64,000 nucleotides of DNA, taken from positions 55,423,281-55,487,280 of the forward strand of contig CM065684.1 of the NCBI GenBank assembly GCA_017654935.2, given 5' to 3'. Of the stretch, positions 1 to 39,134 are shown one piece after another (position 1 is the first letter of the stretch; every line of letters begins with the position of its first letter). Source of the DNA: Phymorhynchus buccinoides. Lineage: Eukaryota; Mollusca; Gastropoda; Neogastropoda; Raphitomidae. A program made the position numbers and the translations under genes. Below the pieces are notes generated by a model, which saw only the letters and a program-made list of their open reading frames with translations, searched no databases and was not told the origin of the DNA.

Positions 1-1008
1 CTTGGTTAAAGGGTCAAAAACAGGGGCGGATCAGTTAAGTCATGGAATGGGGAGTCTGTGTGCTTGGTTAAAGGGTCAAAAACAGGGGCGGATCAGTTAA
101 GTCATGGAATGGGGAGTCTGTGTGCTTGGTTAAAGGGTCAAAAACAGGGGCGGATCAGTTAGGTCATGGAATGGGGAGTCTGTGTGCTTGGTTAAAGGGT
201 CAAAAACAGGGGCGGATCAGTTAAGTCATGGAATGGGGAGTCTGTGTGCTTGGTTAAAGGGTCAAAAACAGGGGCGGATCAGTTAAGTCATGGAATGGGG
301 AGTCTGTGTGCTTGGTTAAAGGGTCAAAAACAGGGGCGGATCAGTTAAGTCATGGAATGGGGAGTCTGTGTTCTTGGTTAAAGGGTCAAAAACAGGGGCG
401 GATCAGTTAAGTCATGGAATGGGGAGTCTGTGTGCTTGGTTAAAGGGTCAAAAACAGGGGCGGATCAGTTAAGTCATGGAATGGGGAGTCTGTGTGCTTG
501 GTTAAAGGGTCAAAAACAGGGGCGGATCAGTTAAGTCATGGAATGGGGAGTCTGTGTGCTTGGTTAAAGGGTCAAAAACAGGGGCGGATCAGTTAAGTCA
601 TGGAATGGGGAGTCTGTGTGCTTGGTTAAAGGGTCAAAAACAGGGGCGGATCAGTTAAGTCATGGAATGGGGAGTCTGTGTGCTTGGTTAAAGGGTCAAA
701 AACAGGGGCGGATCAGTTAAGTCATGGAATGGGGAGTCTGTGTGCTTGGTTAAAGGGTCAAAAACAGGGGCGGATCAGTTAAGTCATGGAATGGGGAGTC
801 TGTGTGCTTGGTTAAAGGGTCAAAAACAGGGGCGGATCAGTTAGGTCATGGAATGGGGAGTCTGTGTGCTTGGTTAAAGGGTCAAAAACAGGGGCGGATC
901 AGTTAAGTCATGGAATGGGGAGTCTGTGTGCTTGGTTAAAGGGTCAAAAACAGGGGCGGATCAGTTAAGTCATGGAATGGGGAGTCTGTGTGCTTGGTTA
1001 AAGGGTCA
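1..1008. repeat. 62-bp minisatellite, about 16 copies
   Basis: Head-to-tail array with an exact 62-bp period. Each unit begins cttggttaaagggtc and ends gagtctgtgtg. Copies are almost identical; the few variants seen are single bases, such as gttaggtc for gttaagtc. The array starts at the window edge, so its true length is unknown, and it ends abruptly at about 1008. No gene content is recognised. Confidence 0.97.
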
Positions 1009-1239
1009 GGGCGGAGGTGGGTGGGTGAGGGGTGTTCGAAGGCCAACAGAAGTTGACAATACTTTTGAATGAAAAAGAAGCAACGAAGGCCTCCCCTGGA
1101 AGAATATGCTAAATCTATGGATTAAAATTACATTGACAAATTTAAAAAAAGGAACTTCCTTTTCTGGTAAAATTCAAAAACAGGAAAACCCTTGTATACC
1201 AGGAAAAGTTGCACCCATGGATATGGGGACATACAGAGA

Positions 1240-1750
1240 CACCTTGAGACAGGAACATATACAGACAGGAACACATAGAGACAGGGACATATAGAGATGG
1301 GTACATATAGATACAGGGACACATAGAGACGGGAACACATAGACAGGAACACATAGAGACGGGGACACATAGAGACGGGGACACATAGAGACGGGGACAC
1401 ATAGAGACGGGGACACATAGAGACGGGGACACATAGAGACGGGGACACATAGAGATGGGAACCTATAGACGGAGACAAATAGAGACAGGAACACATAGAG
1501 ACGGGGACAAATAGATACAAACACACATAGAGACGGGAAAACATAGAGACAGGGACACATAGAGATGGGAAAACATAGAGACAGGGACACATATAGACGG
1601 GAAAACATAGAGAAAGGGACACATAGAGACGAGAAAACAGAGACAGGGACACATACAGATGGGGACACATAGAGATGGAAACCTATAGACGGGGACAAAT
1701 AGAGACAGGGACAAATAGATACAAAGACACATAGAGACAGGGACACATTA
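1240..1750. repeat. Degenerate 15-bp minisatellite (gggacacatagagac type)
   Basis: About 33 imperfect units of roughly 15 bp. Because the period is a multiple of three it is open in several frames, but the encoded low-complexity strings have no domain and are not a gene. It abuts the 95-bp array on its right. Confidence 0.93.
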
Positions 1751-2547
1751 ACGGGGGCACAATGCTACATAACCACCACCAGCACTGAACGGACCTCCAG
1801 GGCTTTCAGCATGGTGTCCAGTCCTCCCTGTGGGTCTCTGTTCTCCATGTGGCACGATGCTACATAACCACCACCAGCACTGAACTGACCTCCAGGGCTT
1901 TCAGCATGGTGTCCAGTCCTCCCTGTGGGTCTGTTCTCCATGTGGCACGATGCTACATAACCACCACCAGCACTGAACTGACCTCCAGGGCTTTCAGCAT
2001 GGTGTCCAGGCCTCCCTGGGGGTCTCCGTTCTCCATGTGGCACAATGCTACATAACCACCACCAGCACTGAACTGACCTCCAGGGCTTTCAGCATGGTGT
2101 CTAGTCCTCCCTGGGGGTCTCCGTTCTCCATGTGGCATGATGCTACATAACCACCAGCACTGAACTGACCTCCAGGGCTTTCAGCATGGTGTCCAGTCCT
2201 CCCTGTGGGTCTCTGTTCTCCATGTGGCACGATGCTACATAACCACCACCAGCACTGAACTGACCTCCAGGGCTTTCAGCATGGTGTCCAGGCCTCCCTG
2301 GGGGTCTCCGTTCTCCATGTGGCACAATGCTACATAACCACCACCAGCACTGAACTGACCTCCAGGGCTTTCAGCATGGTGTCCAGGCCTCCCTGGGGGT
2401 CTCCATTCTCCATGTGGCACAATGCTACATAACCACCAGCACTGAACTGACCTCCAGGGCTTTCAGCATGGTGTCCAGTCAGCTCTCCCTGGGGGTCTCC
2501 ATTCTCCATGTGGCACAATGCTACATAACCACCAGCACTGAACTGAC

Positions 2548-30285
<27,738 letters not shown>

Positions 30286-30433
30286 CTGGAAACAGCAAAA
30301 AAAACCCCACCCCAAACCGGAGAAGGTTTTCATTTAAGAGTGACTGATTGAAAAATGAAATGAAAGAAGAAAGATAAAAAAGGGAAAAGGATACATCTTT
30401 TCCCTGTCCTCTTTTTCTTTTCAGAGTTCTTGT

Positions 30434-30660
30434 TCAAAGCGTATCTCACTTCCAGCAGCAGGCGGAATAGAATGTTGCGATCCACTGGAAACAGCAACAA
30501 AAAACCCAGAGGTTTTCATTTAAGAGTGACTGATTGAGAAAATGAAATGAAAGAAGAAAGATGGAAAAGGGAAAAGGAGACGTCTTTTCCCTTTCTGAGG
30601 TCTTGTTCAAAGCGTATCTCACTTACAGCAGCAGGCGGAATAAAATGTTGCGATTGACTG
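30434..30660 (-). pseudogene. Two partial copies of the Walker B exon start
   Basis: With the functional exon these form about three units of about 175-200 bp, including exon start and intron flank. The copy starting at 30484 keeps the acceptor ctgtttccag|TGGATC and NILFRLLLEVR but lacks the rest of the exon. The copy starting at 30657 has a mutated start (tcaatcg) and has gained GTAAGT at 30626, bounding a 31-nt pseudo-exon. Intron sequence between copies is also repeated (cattt-aagagtgactgattg). Confidence 0.82.
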
Positions 30661-30689
30661 AAAAAAAGGATGAATGACTGATTGGTCTG

Positions 30690-31195
30690 GCTCCTTCTTA
30701 TCTCACTGATCTTCTGAACCTTTACACACCTCTTAGACAGTTACGCTCCTCCTCTGACACTTCTCTCCTCCAGACCCCTCGTTACTGCACCAGGACCCTT
30801 GGCGAATGTTCCTTCTCTTTCCACTTGGAATAGACTCCCTTTACCTCTCCGTTCTGCCAACTCCCTTTCTTCATTTAAGTCTTCTCTCAAAACTACTCTT
30901 TTCAAATCATAGCCTGCTATATTTCTTTTCAAAGTACTGTGCCCCTTCCATCCGCGTGTGTTAGTGTGCCTGCGCGCTGTTTGTAAGTGTGTGTTGTGTG
31001 TGTATGTTTTGCGTTCGTGTATATGTGTCTGTGTGTTTGTGTTTGGTGCATGCGTGCATGTGTGTGTGCGTGCGTAATATATTTTTGACATTCATTTATT
31101 TATGTTACTTGCTGGTTTATTTATTTATTCATTATTGTAAGCGCTTAGGGCTTTTTTAAGATTAAGCACCATAAATGCTAATTATTATTATTATT
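30690..31195 (+). mobile_element. LINE C-terminal fragment with 3' tail
   Basis: Broken plus-strand reading gives LAPSYLTDLLNLYTPLRQLR, then TPRYCTRTLGECSFSFHLE, the usual C-terminus of non-LTR retrotransposon polyproteins, with stops. GT-rich 3' sequence and a tail gcgcttagggcttttttaag ending in (TTA)n follow. The copy is dead and 5'-truncated. Confidence 0.8.
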
Positions 31196-31229
31196 GAAAA
31201 AATAAATAAAAGAAAGAATGAGAGAGAAA

Positions 31230-31351
<122 letters not shown>

Positions 31352-31506
31352 AAGAAAGAAGGGTGAAGGGTGGTGAGAGAAATAAAGAGTGAACTGTAAC
31401 AAATTTGGAGGATGGAAAACATTGATAAAACATACACACCGTTGATAACATGCACTGGTTTGCTACACAAAACAGAATGCATTTTGACAAAACTTAATTA
31501 AAAGCA

Positions 31507-31918
31507 TCATTGAAGCAGTCCAAGCAACAACGTCGACAGGCAGAGCGTCAGTGGAGGAAGACACACCTGGTGGTTCATCGACAGATGTTTCAGCAACGCA
31601 GAGAGGACACTAAGGACTTGATCAGTGAAGTCAGGACAGTTCACACTAGCGCTAGGGTAGAAGAATGCACAACTAGCAAGGCCTTGTTCAGTTTGGTGGG
31701 TCATCTTACAGGGAAGGGTAAAGACAATAGTCTACCAAACAACATACCAGCTGATCAGTTACCTGATGCGTTCTGTGACTTTTTCACTGATAAAATTGTA
31801 CAGCTCAGGTCAGAACTTGACAAAGCAGGTGGAAGCCCATATTTTTCTGTCTTTACTGGAAAACCAATGCTTGATTTTACACCAGTGACAGAAGAGCAGG
31901 TTAGGGTTATTATTGTTA
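31507..31918 (+). mobile_element. LINE fragment, linker upstream of reverse transcriptase, cut by the gap
   Basis: Open plus-strand reading with KQQRRQAERQWRKTHLVVHR, TKDLISEVRTVHTSAR, KALFSLVGHLTGK, LPDAFCDFFTDKIVQLRSEL and FTPVTEEQVRVII. These are standard landmarks between endonuclease and RT domains in CR1/Jockey-type LINEs. The reading frame is intact up to the N gap, so it may be a fairly young copy. Confidence 0.87.
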
Positions 31919-32418
31919 NNNNNNNNNNNNNNNNNNNNNNNNNNNNNNNNNNNNNNNNNNNNNNNNNNNNNNNNNNNNNNNNNNNNNNNNNNNNNNNNNN
32001 NNNNNNNNNNNNNNNNNNNNNNNNNNNNNNNNNNNNNNNNNNNNNNNNNNNNNNNNNNNNNNNNNNNNNNNNNNNNNNNNNNNNNNNNNNNNNNNNNNNN
32101 NNNNNNNNNNNNNNNNNNNNNNNNNNNNNNNNNNNNNNNNNNNNNNNNNNNNNNNNNNNNNNNNNNNNNNNNNNNNNNNNNNNNNNNNNNNNNNNNNNNN
32201 NNNNNNNNNNNNNNNNNNNNNNNNNNNNNNNNNNNNNNNNNNNNNNNNNNNNNNNNNNNNNNNNNNNNNNNNNNNNNNNNNNNNNNNNNNNNNNNNNNNN
32301 NNNNNNNNNNNNNNNNNNNNNNNNNNNNNNNNNNNNNNNNNNNNNNNNNNNNNNNNNNNNNNNNNNNNNNNNNNNNNNNNNNNNNNNNNNNNNNNNNNNN
32401 NNNNNNNNNNNNNNNNNN
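31919..32418. other. Assembly gap, 500 N
   Basis: Exactly 500 N, a typical placeholder for a gap of unknown size. It interrupts a LINE on its left and a family C element on its right. Exons of the NACHT-TPR gene (Walker A, N-terminus) could be hidden here. Confidence 0.99.
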
Positions 32419-32605
32419 TCTACTATCTTTCTACCTTACTGGTCCATTCTCCTGCCTTTTTTCAAGAAACTTTTCAAAAACGATTTCCTCCAGCTGAAGT
32501 CGGACATGCTGGGCCTAATTATTTCTTACTTAGGCGCGTAACGGCAGCATGACGTATCTACGCTCATAATTGGCAGGAAATTGTTTGAGCGATTGAAGAA
32601 GAAGA
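32419..32605 (+). mobile_element. Family C fragment after the gap
   Basis: Begins inside the element (tctactatctttctaccttac) and runs through gacatgctgggcctaattat to the end at gaagaagaag. Confidence 0.8.
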
Positions 32606-33515
32606 ATATTTGGCATTCTGATCTTTTTTCCCTTGTTTTCTATGTGTTTTTTTTTAAGTTTTAATGTCATGCACTATTTCACATTTGTCTGAGATGTCAG
32701 TTTGTGAAAACAGGCATTTAATAACTCTATCATAATTCTTATGTACAGATCTGTGTCTATGGCACTCAAATCTCCCATCTGAGGCATTGGATTTCAGGCC
32801 CGTGCCTCTCAAAATGTAGGTAATTCTGAACTGACGCAGTGGGTTTTTTTCAAAACAAAAAAGTATAAAGAGAGATCCCCTGAAATATTCAGGTGACATT
32901 CTTAAAATATAGACGCATATTTCATGCGCTGATTCCAACCCCGTTATTTCTTTCCAAAATAGAATTGTCATCCTTCCCCCCAAAAAAATACTCACCACTC
33001 TCTTTCGTTTCTTCATTTGCAAGTTCTAATTCAAAGAACTTGGCATAATTCCTCATCTTCAGCAGAATGATACAGACACTTCCCAATGCATCATCATAAA
33101 TCACAATATACAGTCAATGTAACCATTGTAAGGCACTCAACGTCCACTTGGAAATGTTCCCAACAAGCACATCATATTCACAATGTGCCAACCATTTTCT
33201 ATAAAGAAAATCAAATGTTCAAGATTCTGAAACAAGTCCACAAACACCAACACTCGCTAAAATCATTCTTAATAAGATTAACGATGCTTTTCAAGTTCAC
33301 AGCATTAAAAAGCAAAAACGAAAAACCAATGTCACTCCAATTTCACCCCAACCAGTCTTTTTCAAGTTGTGTAGCATAGTCGAATTGCAACTCACCACGA
33401 AATGTGTAGTCTCAGCGTCTCGATTATTGCGGTAGGTAGCCGTGAAAAAATGGCGTAACAAACAAAAGTTCATGAAGCTTGCACACACACATTTGACTTA
33501 GGACTTCACAAGGTA
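32606..33515. other. No confirmed feature; one weak exon-like stretch
   Basis: The minus strand at about 33056-33005 reads MRNYAKFFELELANEETKES and is followed by GTGAGT, in a phase that would fit the 30285 acceptor. No convincing acceptor, start context or domain was seen, so it is not called as a gene part. The rest is AT-rich and unrecognised. Confidence 0.4.
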
Positions 33516-33649
33516 TTAAAAAAAGACCTACCACACCGATGTGTGAAAATCAGCGTTTTCACGTGTTTTCCTTCTCTTGCTGGTAAGGAATCTTAAGAAA
33601 TATTCTGAGCAAGAGAGGGAAAATACACATCGGCGTGGTGAGTCTTTAA
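33516..33649. mobile_element. MITE, family G
   Basis: Inverted ends gacctaccacaccgatgtgt and acacatcggcgtggtgagtc, bounded by ttaaa and tttaat. The interior includes ttttcacgtgttttcc. Second copy at 35813-35908. Confidence 0.83.
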
Positions 33650-34184
33650 TGCAAGCCATCAAAAAACAAGAAATCACACAATGCAGCACACCAAGCAAAT
33701 CAAGGGTGGGGGGATGACATGCCATTGTTCCCACATACCGCTAGTCCAACACACTGTTCAGTTTGCATGTGTGATACACACATGTAGTTATACTGGATGG
33801 GCTTGTGTCTGTGAGTGTGTATCTGTACGTATGTGTGTGCAAATGTGTGCACACGCATGCGTTTATCTGGGTACAACAGACTCAAACAGAGAGAGAGAGA
33901 CTCAGAGAGAGAAACAATTTTGTGGGAATTGCAGTATGTGGGATTAGTCACATCATGGATGTAAAATTACAGTGTGGAACCAGCAATATGTGGGAACAAT
34001 GGTTTGCTTTCAGTCAAGGGGTAGAGGGCATCAGTGCTTGCTCAGAACTTTGTCATGAGACATCAACACGTTAAGCAGTGTTCAAAGTCTGTCGCTGGGT
34101 CTTCACCATACAACACAAGATATGTTGTAAGTTACACGCACAGCAACAGCAAGACAGCTCAACAACAGTGAGCAATCAAATTTC
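33650..34184. other. Intergenic, no gene recognised
   Basis: Contains GT-rich sequence at about 33800-33860 and a short (AG) run near 33888-33910. Reading frames across it show no domain. Confidence 0.5.
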
Positions 34185-34480
34185 TTTTTCTTCTTCATCG
34201 TCAATCGCTCAGACAGTTTCCTGTCATATGAGCGCAGATGCATCATGCTGCCGTTATGCGCCTAACTAAGAAATAATTAGGACCAGCATGTCTGCCTTCG
34301 GCTGAAGGAAATCTTTGTAAGAGTTTCTAGAAAAAAGGCAGGAGAATGGCCTAGTAAGCAGAGAGATAGCATAGTAGATGACAGTAAGCAAAGGGAAAAG
34401 GCAGAATCAAAGAGAGAGACAGATTAGAGGAAGCTACAAGCACAGAACTTCCAGCAGGTGGGGGAACTATTTGTACAACA
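34185..34480 (-). mobile_element. Dispersed element, family C
   Basis: Starts cttcttcatcgtcaatcgct, contains atgtctgccttcggctgaag and ends cttccagcaggtgggggaac. Same variant as 21053-21360. Confidence 0.83.
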
Positions 34481-35270
34481 AATGAATGAGATTCATGATA
34501 AAAAAAACTCCAGTTTCAAGTCACTTCACTCATCATCATCATCATACATGTAATAGTAAATATTAATAATAATAAAATGATGATAATAAAACATAATAGA
34601 ATAACAATAATAAAAAAATAAAAAAACCATAATAAGAATAAATCTGATAGTGAACAAAAATTTCCTAAACTTATTATGTTCTATCTTTCCATTCTAGAAA
34701 TTCACTTTATCATTATTATTTTTATACCTACTAACCTCGCCCTTCAGTCTCTGATACTATTTTCACTTTTATAAGCAACATGCTTAATTATTTATTTATG
34801 ATCGGGGCAACATCAAAGCATCGTGAATTTTAGTGCATGGTTTCACATCCAATTCATTAGGATATTAACAATTAACAGACAGACCACACATAAAAACTGA
34901 TTTTATGTTTTAAATTTTTTTTTTAAATGAAGATATGGCAATGAATGGTAAAAACTGGATCTTTTATACTAAGTATTGCGACCAAAACAAGAAAATGCAA
35001 CTTTCTAACTTTTTGTATGTTCACAAAACTAAGTTCTTTTTTTATGCATATATTCTAACAGCTGAAGTGCAACTGTTTTAGTTTGTTCACCAGAAGACTC
35101 TTATCAGTCGGTAAGAACATGAATGGGTCAGCCTGGTATCTCCAGGATTGACCTACTATCGTCTTTACACACAGAAATGTCCCATATAATATACCTGTTC
35201 AAGGTCGGAGGACGATAAACTAATTTTCTTGAGTTACAAATAATAAAGACTGAGAAGAATTGTCTGAACT
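34481..35270. other. AT-rich intergenic sequence, nothing recognised
   Basis: Has short (ATC) and (AAT) simple repeats near 34530-34640. No exon or transposon end seen. Confidence 0.5.
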
Positions 35271-35600
35271 CTCTCCCCATGGGGATACCGGGGGGTCTTT
35301 CGTACAAATAGTTCCCCCACCTTCTGGAAGTTCTGTGCTTGTAACTTCCTATAATGTATATGTCACTTTCTTTAACTGTCTTTTCCTTTTACTTTCTGTC
35401 ATCTACTATCTTTCTGACGTATTGGCTCATTCTCTTGCCATTTAAAAATTAAAAAATCTTCTAAGTATTTTCTCCTTTGAGCTCCTCCGAAATCGGAATG
35501 TGTTGGCTGTACGCAGCGGGGAGACCAGTGAAAACTGAAAACCAGACATATACGTACCTTACCCATTATGGCCATATGGCCTGGGAATGTAGAAGAAGTG
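35271..35600 (+). mobile_element. Dispersed element, family C
   Basis: From ctccccatggggataccggg through ccaccttctggaagttctgt and gagctcctccgaaatcggaa to tatggcctgggaatgtagaa. Same variant and orientation as 13062-13402. Confidence 0.86.
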
Positions 35601-35812
35601 TTCTCTTACAGACTACCAATGTAAATATTGAGATGAAATGTTTAATATTAGGTACTAAATTAGCTCCTCATTACCAAAGAAAGAAAACAAAGTTCTTTTA
35701 AAATAGTAATTGGTTATAAAACATTCAATTTCAACCAAGCTATCTGCTGGAGAGTGAACAATGCCTTTTGCAGTCTCACTCGCTTAGTAAACATTACATT
35801 CTCTCCTAAATG

Positions 35813-35908
35813 TTAAAGACCCACCACGCCGATGTGTGCATTTTCACGTGTTTTCCCTCTCTTGCTGGTAAGAAAACTTCTGAGAAACATCGGTGTGGGG
35901 GTCTTTAA
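35813..35908. mobile_element. MITE, family G
   Basis: Ends gacccaccacgccgatgtgt and acatcggtgtgggggtc inside ttaaa / tttaa. 96 bp, shorter than the 33516 copy. Confidence 0.83.
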
Positions 35909-36638
35909 ATCGTTATTTCATCAATATATCCAACACATAATGAACTAAAAATATGGACTTGTAAATGACTAGTCATCCATTGTAGTGGATCGGTCGGGTT
36001 AATGCTAGCAGCTAGTCGCACACCAAAAACATCCCTGTTAATCCAAACCCCACTCAAGCTTTTTAGTTTCAAGGTTAAAACCAAGTCAATGAATGAAGCA
36101 ACGTCCGTATTCACCTCAGAGCAGAAGATCATCTATGGACAGAGAGAAGCTCAATGGAGTCTTCGGCAAAGGGGCAGTTTAGATACCCCCCTCATACTCA
36201 CGGATTTCAGTTTCAAAGTTTCATTCTTTACCTGATACTAACCCTATTCCAAGGGTAAAACCTGGATCAAATGAAAAGCAGGAAGGCCTAGGTTCTGGCC
36301 TTGATGGGGTCATGAGGCGGAGGTGTTTGTAGGGGTCGGAGGACAAAGCCCCTGCAGCTGAAGTTGTTTTTTTTTTACCTTTTTACTAATGAAATAAGAG
36401 CATTTAGAGCCGGCTTTTTTTTTTTTTAAACAATAAAACAAGGTTTTTCTTCTCAATTCAGTGTAATTATTCTTCAATAAAGTATTGCAAATTCCTGATT
36501 TCAGGAAAAATAACAAAGCCATTCCTGCTTTTCCTGCCAAGTAGTTTTGATGCTATTCCTTTACCGAGAAAGGCAAAATGTTGCTTTTTACTTAATTTTT
36601 AGTGAACATTTTCAATGAGAATATTTGGTGAGGGGTAG

Positions 36639-36855
36639 CAGTGATGTCCCGAGGCCCCAGTCATAGGCCATTGACCTATTAAAATTGAAAATGTCATAGT
36701 GTTCTCCCCTGTCAGGACAAATGTCTGATTCAATTTTCTTAACACTGGCACGCTTCATCGTTTTGATTTCTGTAAGAACCAGGACAATGTCCTATTGATT
36801 TATTTTGTCTCAGGACAATTTGTCCTATCACTTTTCGATCCTTGGTACATCACTG
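36639..36855. mobile_element. Dispersed inverted-end element, family H
   Basis: Ends cagtgatgtccc and ggtacatcactg. The interior repeats aggacaa/ttgtcct motifs. Related copies are at 62420-62869 and, in fragmentary reversed form, at about 40556-40660. Confidence 0.75.
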
Positions 36856-37085
36856 GGGTAGCGAAACTGCACCTTTGCGGAGTCTTCTTCTGTAGTACAT
36901 TATCTCCGGTTACATGAGTGCTCCTGGGAAATTAAAACAATCCTGCAAGGGGGCAGCCCTGCCGGAGTGCAGGGGCAGCACACACACAGACACACACACA
37001 CATTTACTGCTCTTTTTTCACCCCTCTAGACTAGTACAAGTGCTACATTCCTTTGAATATATAGCAAATGCTTACATAGGCCCTT

Positions 37086-37091
37086 TTTATT
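37086..37091 (-). terminator. Candidate poly(A) signal of the SOCS gene
   Basis: AATAAA on the minus strand, about 220 bases after the SOCS stop codon. It is the nearest canonical hexamer I noticed; use is inferred. Confidence 0.5.
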
Positions 37092-37309
37092 GTACAAGTG
37101 TGTGTGTGTGTGTGTGTAAGAAAATCGTCGCTTCTTAAATTCTCATAATCTGGCGACGCCGACTCTAGGCAATTTAAATATCCCGCAATTCAGGATATCC
37201 TGCAAGAAGCATCCATGCGGTTATAAGGATGACTGTGGACGTTGCTAGACAAACATAGCCGGTCAACCAGCAAGGACTCTGCTACAAGAACACAGGACAA
37301 AGAACTCCA

Positions 37310-39004
37310 CTAGGGCGAAGGCTCCTCGAAGCTGCGGACGCAGACCTTCTGCTTGTAGTGGTAGTACCTCAGGTAGGCCTTCATGGAGGCGGGCAGGGGC
37401 AGGCGACCGATGTGGTCGTAGCGGCTGAGGCGGTTGCAGATGACGGCCCGGGCCAGGTGCTGCAGGGAGAAGGGGAAGGTGCGGTGCAGCGGGTCGGTCA
37501 GCATGGGCTCGAAGAACAGGCACCGGCTCGAGTCCTTGTAGTGCTCGATCAGCCCGCACACAGAGTCCGCCGAGTACACGGCCGGGTCGTGCACGTCGAA
37601 GCTGAACCGGTGGTTCCACTGCTCGATGCGCGCGTGCAGGGAGCGGTTGTAGCGCCGGAAGCTCACCGAGAACAGGAAGTCGTCCTGGGCGCTGTCCCGC
37701 AGCAGGAACGTGCCCTCCCGCTTCTTGTCGAGCAGGCGCTCGGCCTCATAGCGGTCGATCACGCCCCAGTAGAAGGAGCAGCCTGTGATGCGCTCCAGGT
37801 CGGGGACCAGGTGGTGGACGAAGTCGATGCGCGTGTGGATCATGGACTCCACGATGTCCTCCGACACCAGGTCCCCCCACAGCTCCTGGGGGGAGTACTC
37901 CTCAAAAGGGTCCCTGGGTGGGGCCAGCTCCGTAACCAGAGAGGCCCCCCCTGGGTTCAGCCTGTGGAGCCGCGACGTCAGCTGCGACAGCGGGGTGTCG
38001 GCGATGCACTCCATCAAGTTGCCCATGTCGCAGGAGGCGCGCGCTCTGGGCCGAGCGGCCGAGCGGTCCAGTGACCTCTCACCGGCCAGCAGCTCCTCTG
38101 TGCCGCTGATGGGGAAGATGCCCACCACGGACGCCCTTCGCTCCGGCCCCTGCCTCTTCATCAGCTCCGCGGCGGAGCACTGGTACGGCATCTTGTGGCA
38201 CCGGCACTTGCCCTTGTCGCACGACGCCCCCTGACCTAACGCCGCCTGACCAGCGTGGCACTTCTTGCTGCCACACTGACCGCACACCGACTTCCTCGCC
38301 TCGGAGAGCTTCACCCCGCCACCAGGGGGTGGCACCTTCTTGCCGAAGCGCAGGCTCCAGAAATGCTTCTTGGGCTTGCGCTTGTCGCTCTTCACCCGGC
38401 GCACCAGACTCCCGCCCATGGACTTGCCCGTGCCGCACACCGTCTGTATGCTGGCCCCGCTACCGCAGGCGGCTCCGTAGTCGTTGGCGCACGAGTAGTT
38501 GTGCGGCAGGAGGTGGTTGGAACAGCTGTCCTCCGAATCTGACAGGCTGTGTCTGCCTTCCCGCGCCCTCGCCCTGGAAGAGGGATGCCCCTGCTGGCCG
38601 TTGAGGTCCACGCTGTCCATCAGACTGACCAGGGACACCTCTGACCCGCAGCAGAAGAAGGGCCTGACCGCTGACCGGTGGCTGCGGTTCTGGGCCTGCG
38701 CTCCCTGGGACTGGTCCTTCATGCCGGGCCGGGAGAATCCAAACACCTGGACCGTACCACGTCGAGGGGTGGTGGTCTTAGGCACAGCCCCTCCTCCAGA
38801 CACTCGCAGCAGGGAGCTGCTCAGCACCTTGGCGCCAACGGGGCTGAGGGTTGATGCAATGTCCAGGACGGGGTCTGAGGGGCGTGGGTCTGGTGGTGGT
38901 GCGGGGCGGTACGCTGCACCCCCCTCTGCACCCGGAGATGGCTGGTGGTGGTACTGGTGGTTGGAGTCATCTTCCAGGGGACACTCCGTTATTTCATCCT
39001 CCAT
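37310..39004 (-). CDS. SOCS5: SOCS4/5-class suppressor of cytokine signalling, intact single-exon CDS
   Basis: 564 codons with no intron in the CDS. The C-terminal third is diagnostic: an SH2 domain (about residues 409-505) with [14 protein letters not shown], the phosphotyrosine-binding GTFLLRDS (Arg about 436) and [19 protein letters not shown], then a SOCS box with a BC-box ([14 protein letters not shown]) and a Cul5-box (LPLP). Such proteins bind phosphotyrosine on receptors or kinases and recruit Elongin B/C-Cullin5 for ubiquitination, damping JAK-STAT or EGFR signalling. The long N-terminal part (about 400 residues) is low complexity, with a Cys-rich patch ([12 protein letters not shown]) and a basic patch ([11 protein letters not shown]). 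The start is set by the first in-frame Met, 17 bases after a good acceptor (tttgtttgcag), so a 5' UTR exon lies upstream. The region is much more GC-rich than its surroundings. SOCS4/5 rather than SOCS6/7 is judged from SH2 wording. Confidence 0.93.
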   Translation of the reverse strand: MEDEITECPLEDDSNHQYHHQPSPGAEGGAAYRPAPPPDPRPSDPVLDIASTLSPVGAKVLSSSLLRVSGGGAVPKTTTPRRGTVQVFGFSRPGMKDQSQGAQAQNRSHRSAVRPFFCCGSEVSLVSLMDSVDLNGQQGHPSSRARAREGRHSLSDSEDSCSNHLLPHNYSCANDYGAACGSGASIQTVCGTGKSMGGSLVRRVKSDKRKPKKHFWSLRFGKKVPPPGGGVKLSEARKSVCGQCGSKKCHAGQAALGQGASCDKGKCRCHKMPYQCSAAELMKRQGPERRASVVGIFPISGTEELLAGERSLDRSAARPRARASCDMGNLMECIADTPLSQLTSRLHRLNPGGASLVTELAPPRDPFEEYSPQELWGDLVSEDIVESMIHTRIDFVHHLVPDLERITGCSFYWGVIDRYEAERLLDKKREGTFLLRDSAQDDFLFSVSFRRYNRSLHARIEQWNHRFSFDVHDPAVYSADSVCGLIEHYKDSSRCLFFEPMLTDPLHRTFPFSLQHLARAVICNRLSRYDHIGRLPLPASMKAYLRYYHYKQKVCVRSFEEPSP

Positions 39005-39076
39005 CTTGCTTCATCGGCTGGCTGCAAACAAAAGATACAGAGCACAGTAGTTTGTTGGCTGGGGTTTGGTGTTTGT

Positions 39077-39112
<36 letters not shown>

Positions 39113-39134
39113 GTGCGTGCGCGCGTTTGTGTGT
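39077..39134. repeat. (GT)n microsatellite in the SOCS 5' intron
   Basis: About 25 GT units with GC interruptions, about 60 bp upstream of the acceptor that precedes the SOCS start codon. Confidence 0.95.

Noticed and set aside
1..1008. Possible CRISPR-like array
   Set aside because: Copies are contiguous with no variable spacers, and the genome is eukaryotic; it is a minisatellite.
1128..1746. Cys/Ser/Leu-rich minus-strand ORFs
   Set aside because: Translation of a 15-bp minisatellite in all frames.
33005..33104. Upstream exon of the NACHT-TPR gene (MRNYAKFFELELANEETKES)
   Set aside because: The donor and phase fit, but there is no clear acceptor or start context, no NACHT motif and no P-loop.
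37358..38074. Plus-strand ORF of 238 codons antisense to the SOCS gene
   Set aside because: Shadow of the GC-rich SOCS coding sequence; no recognisable domain.
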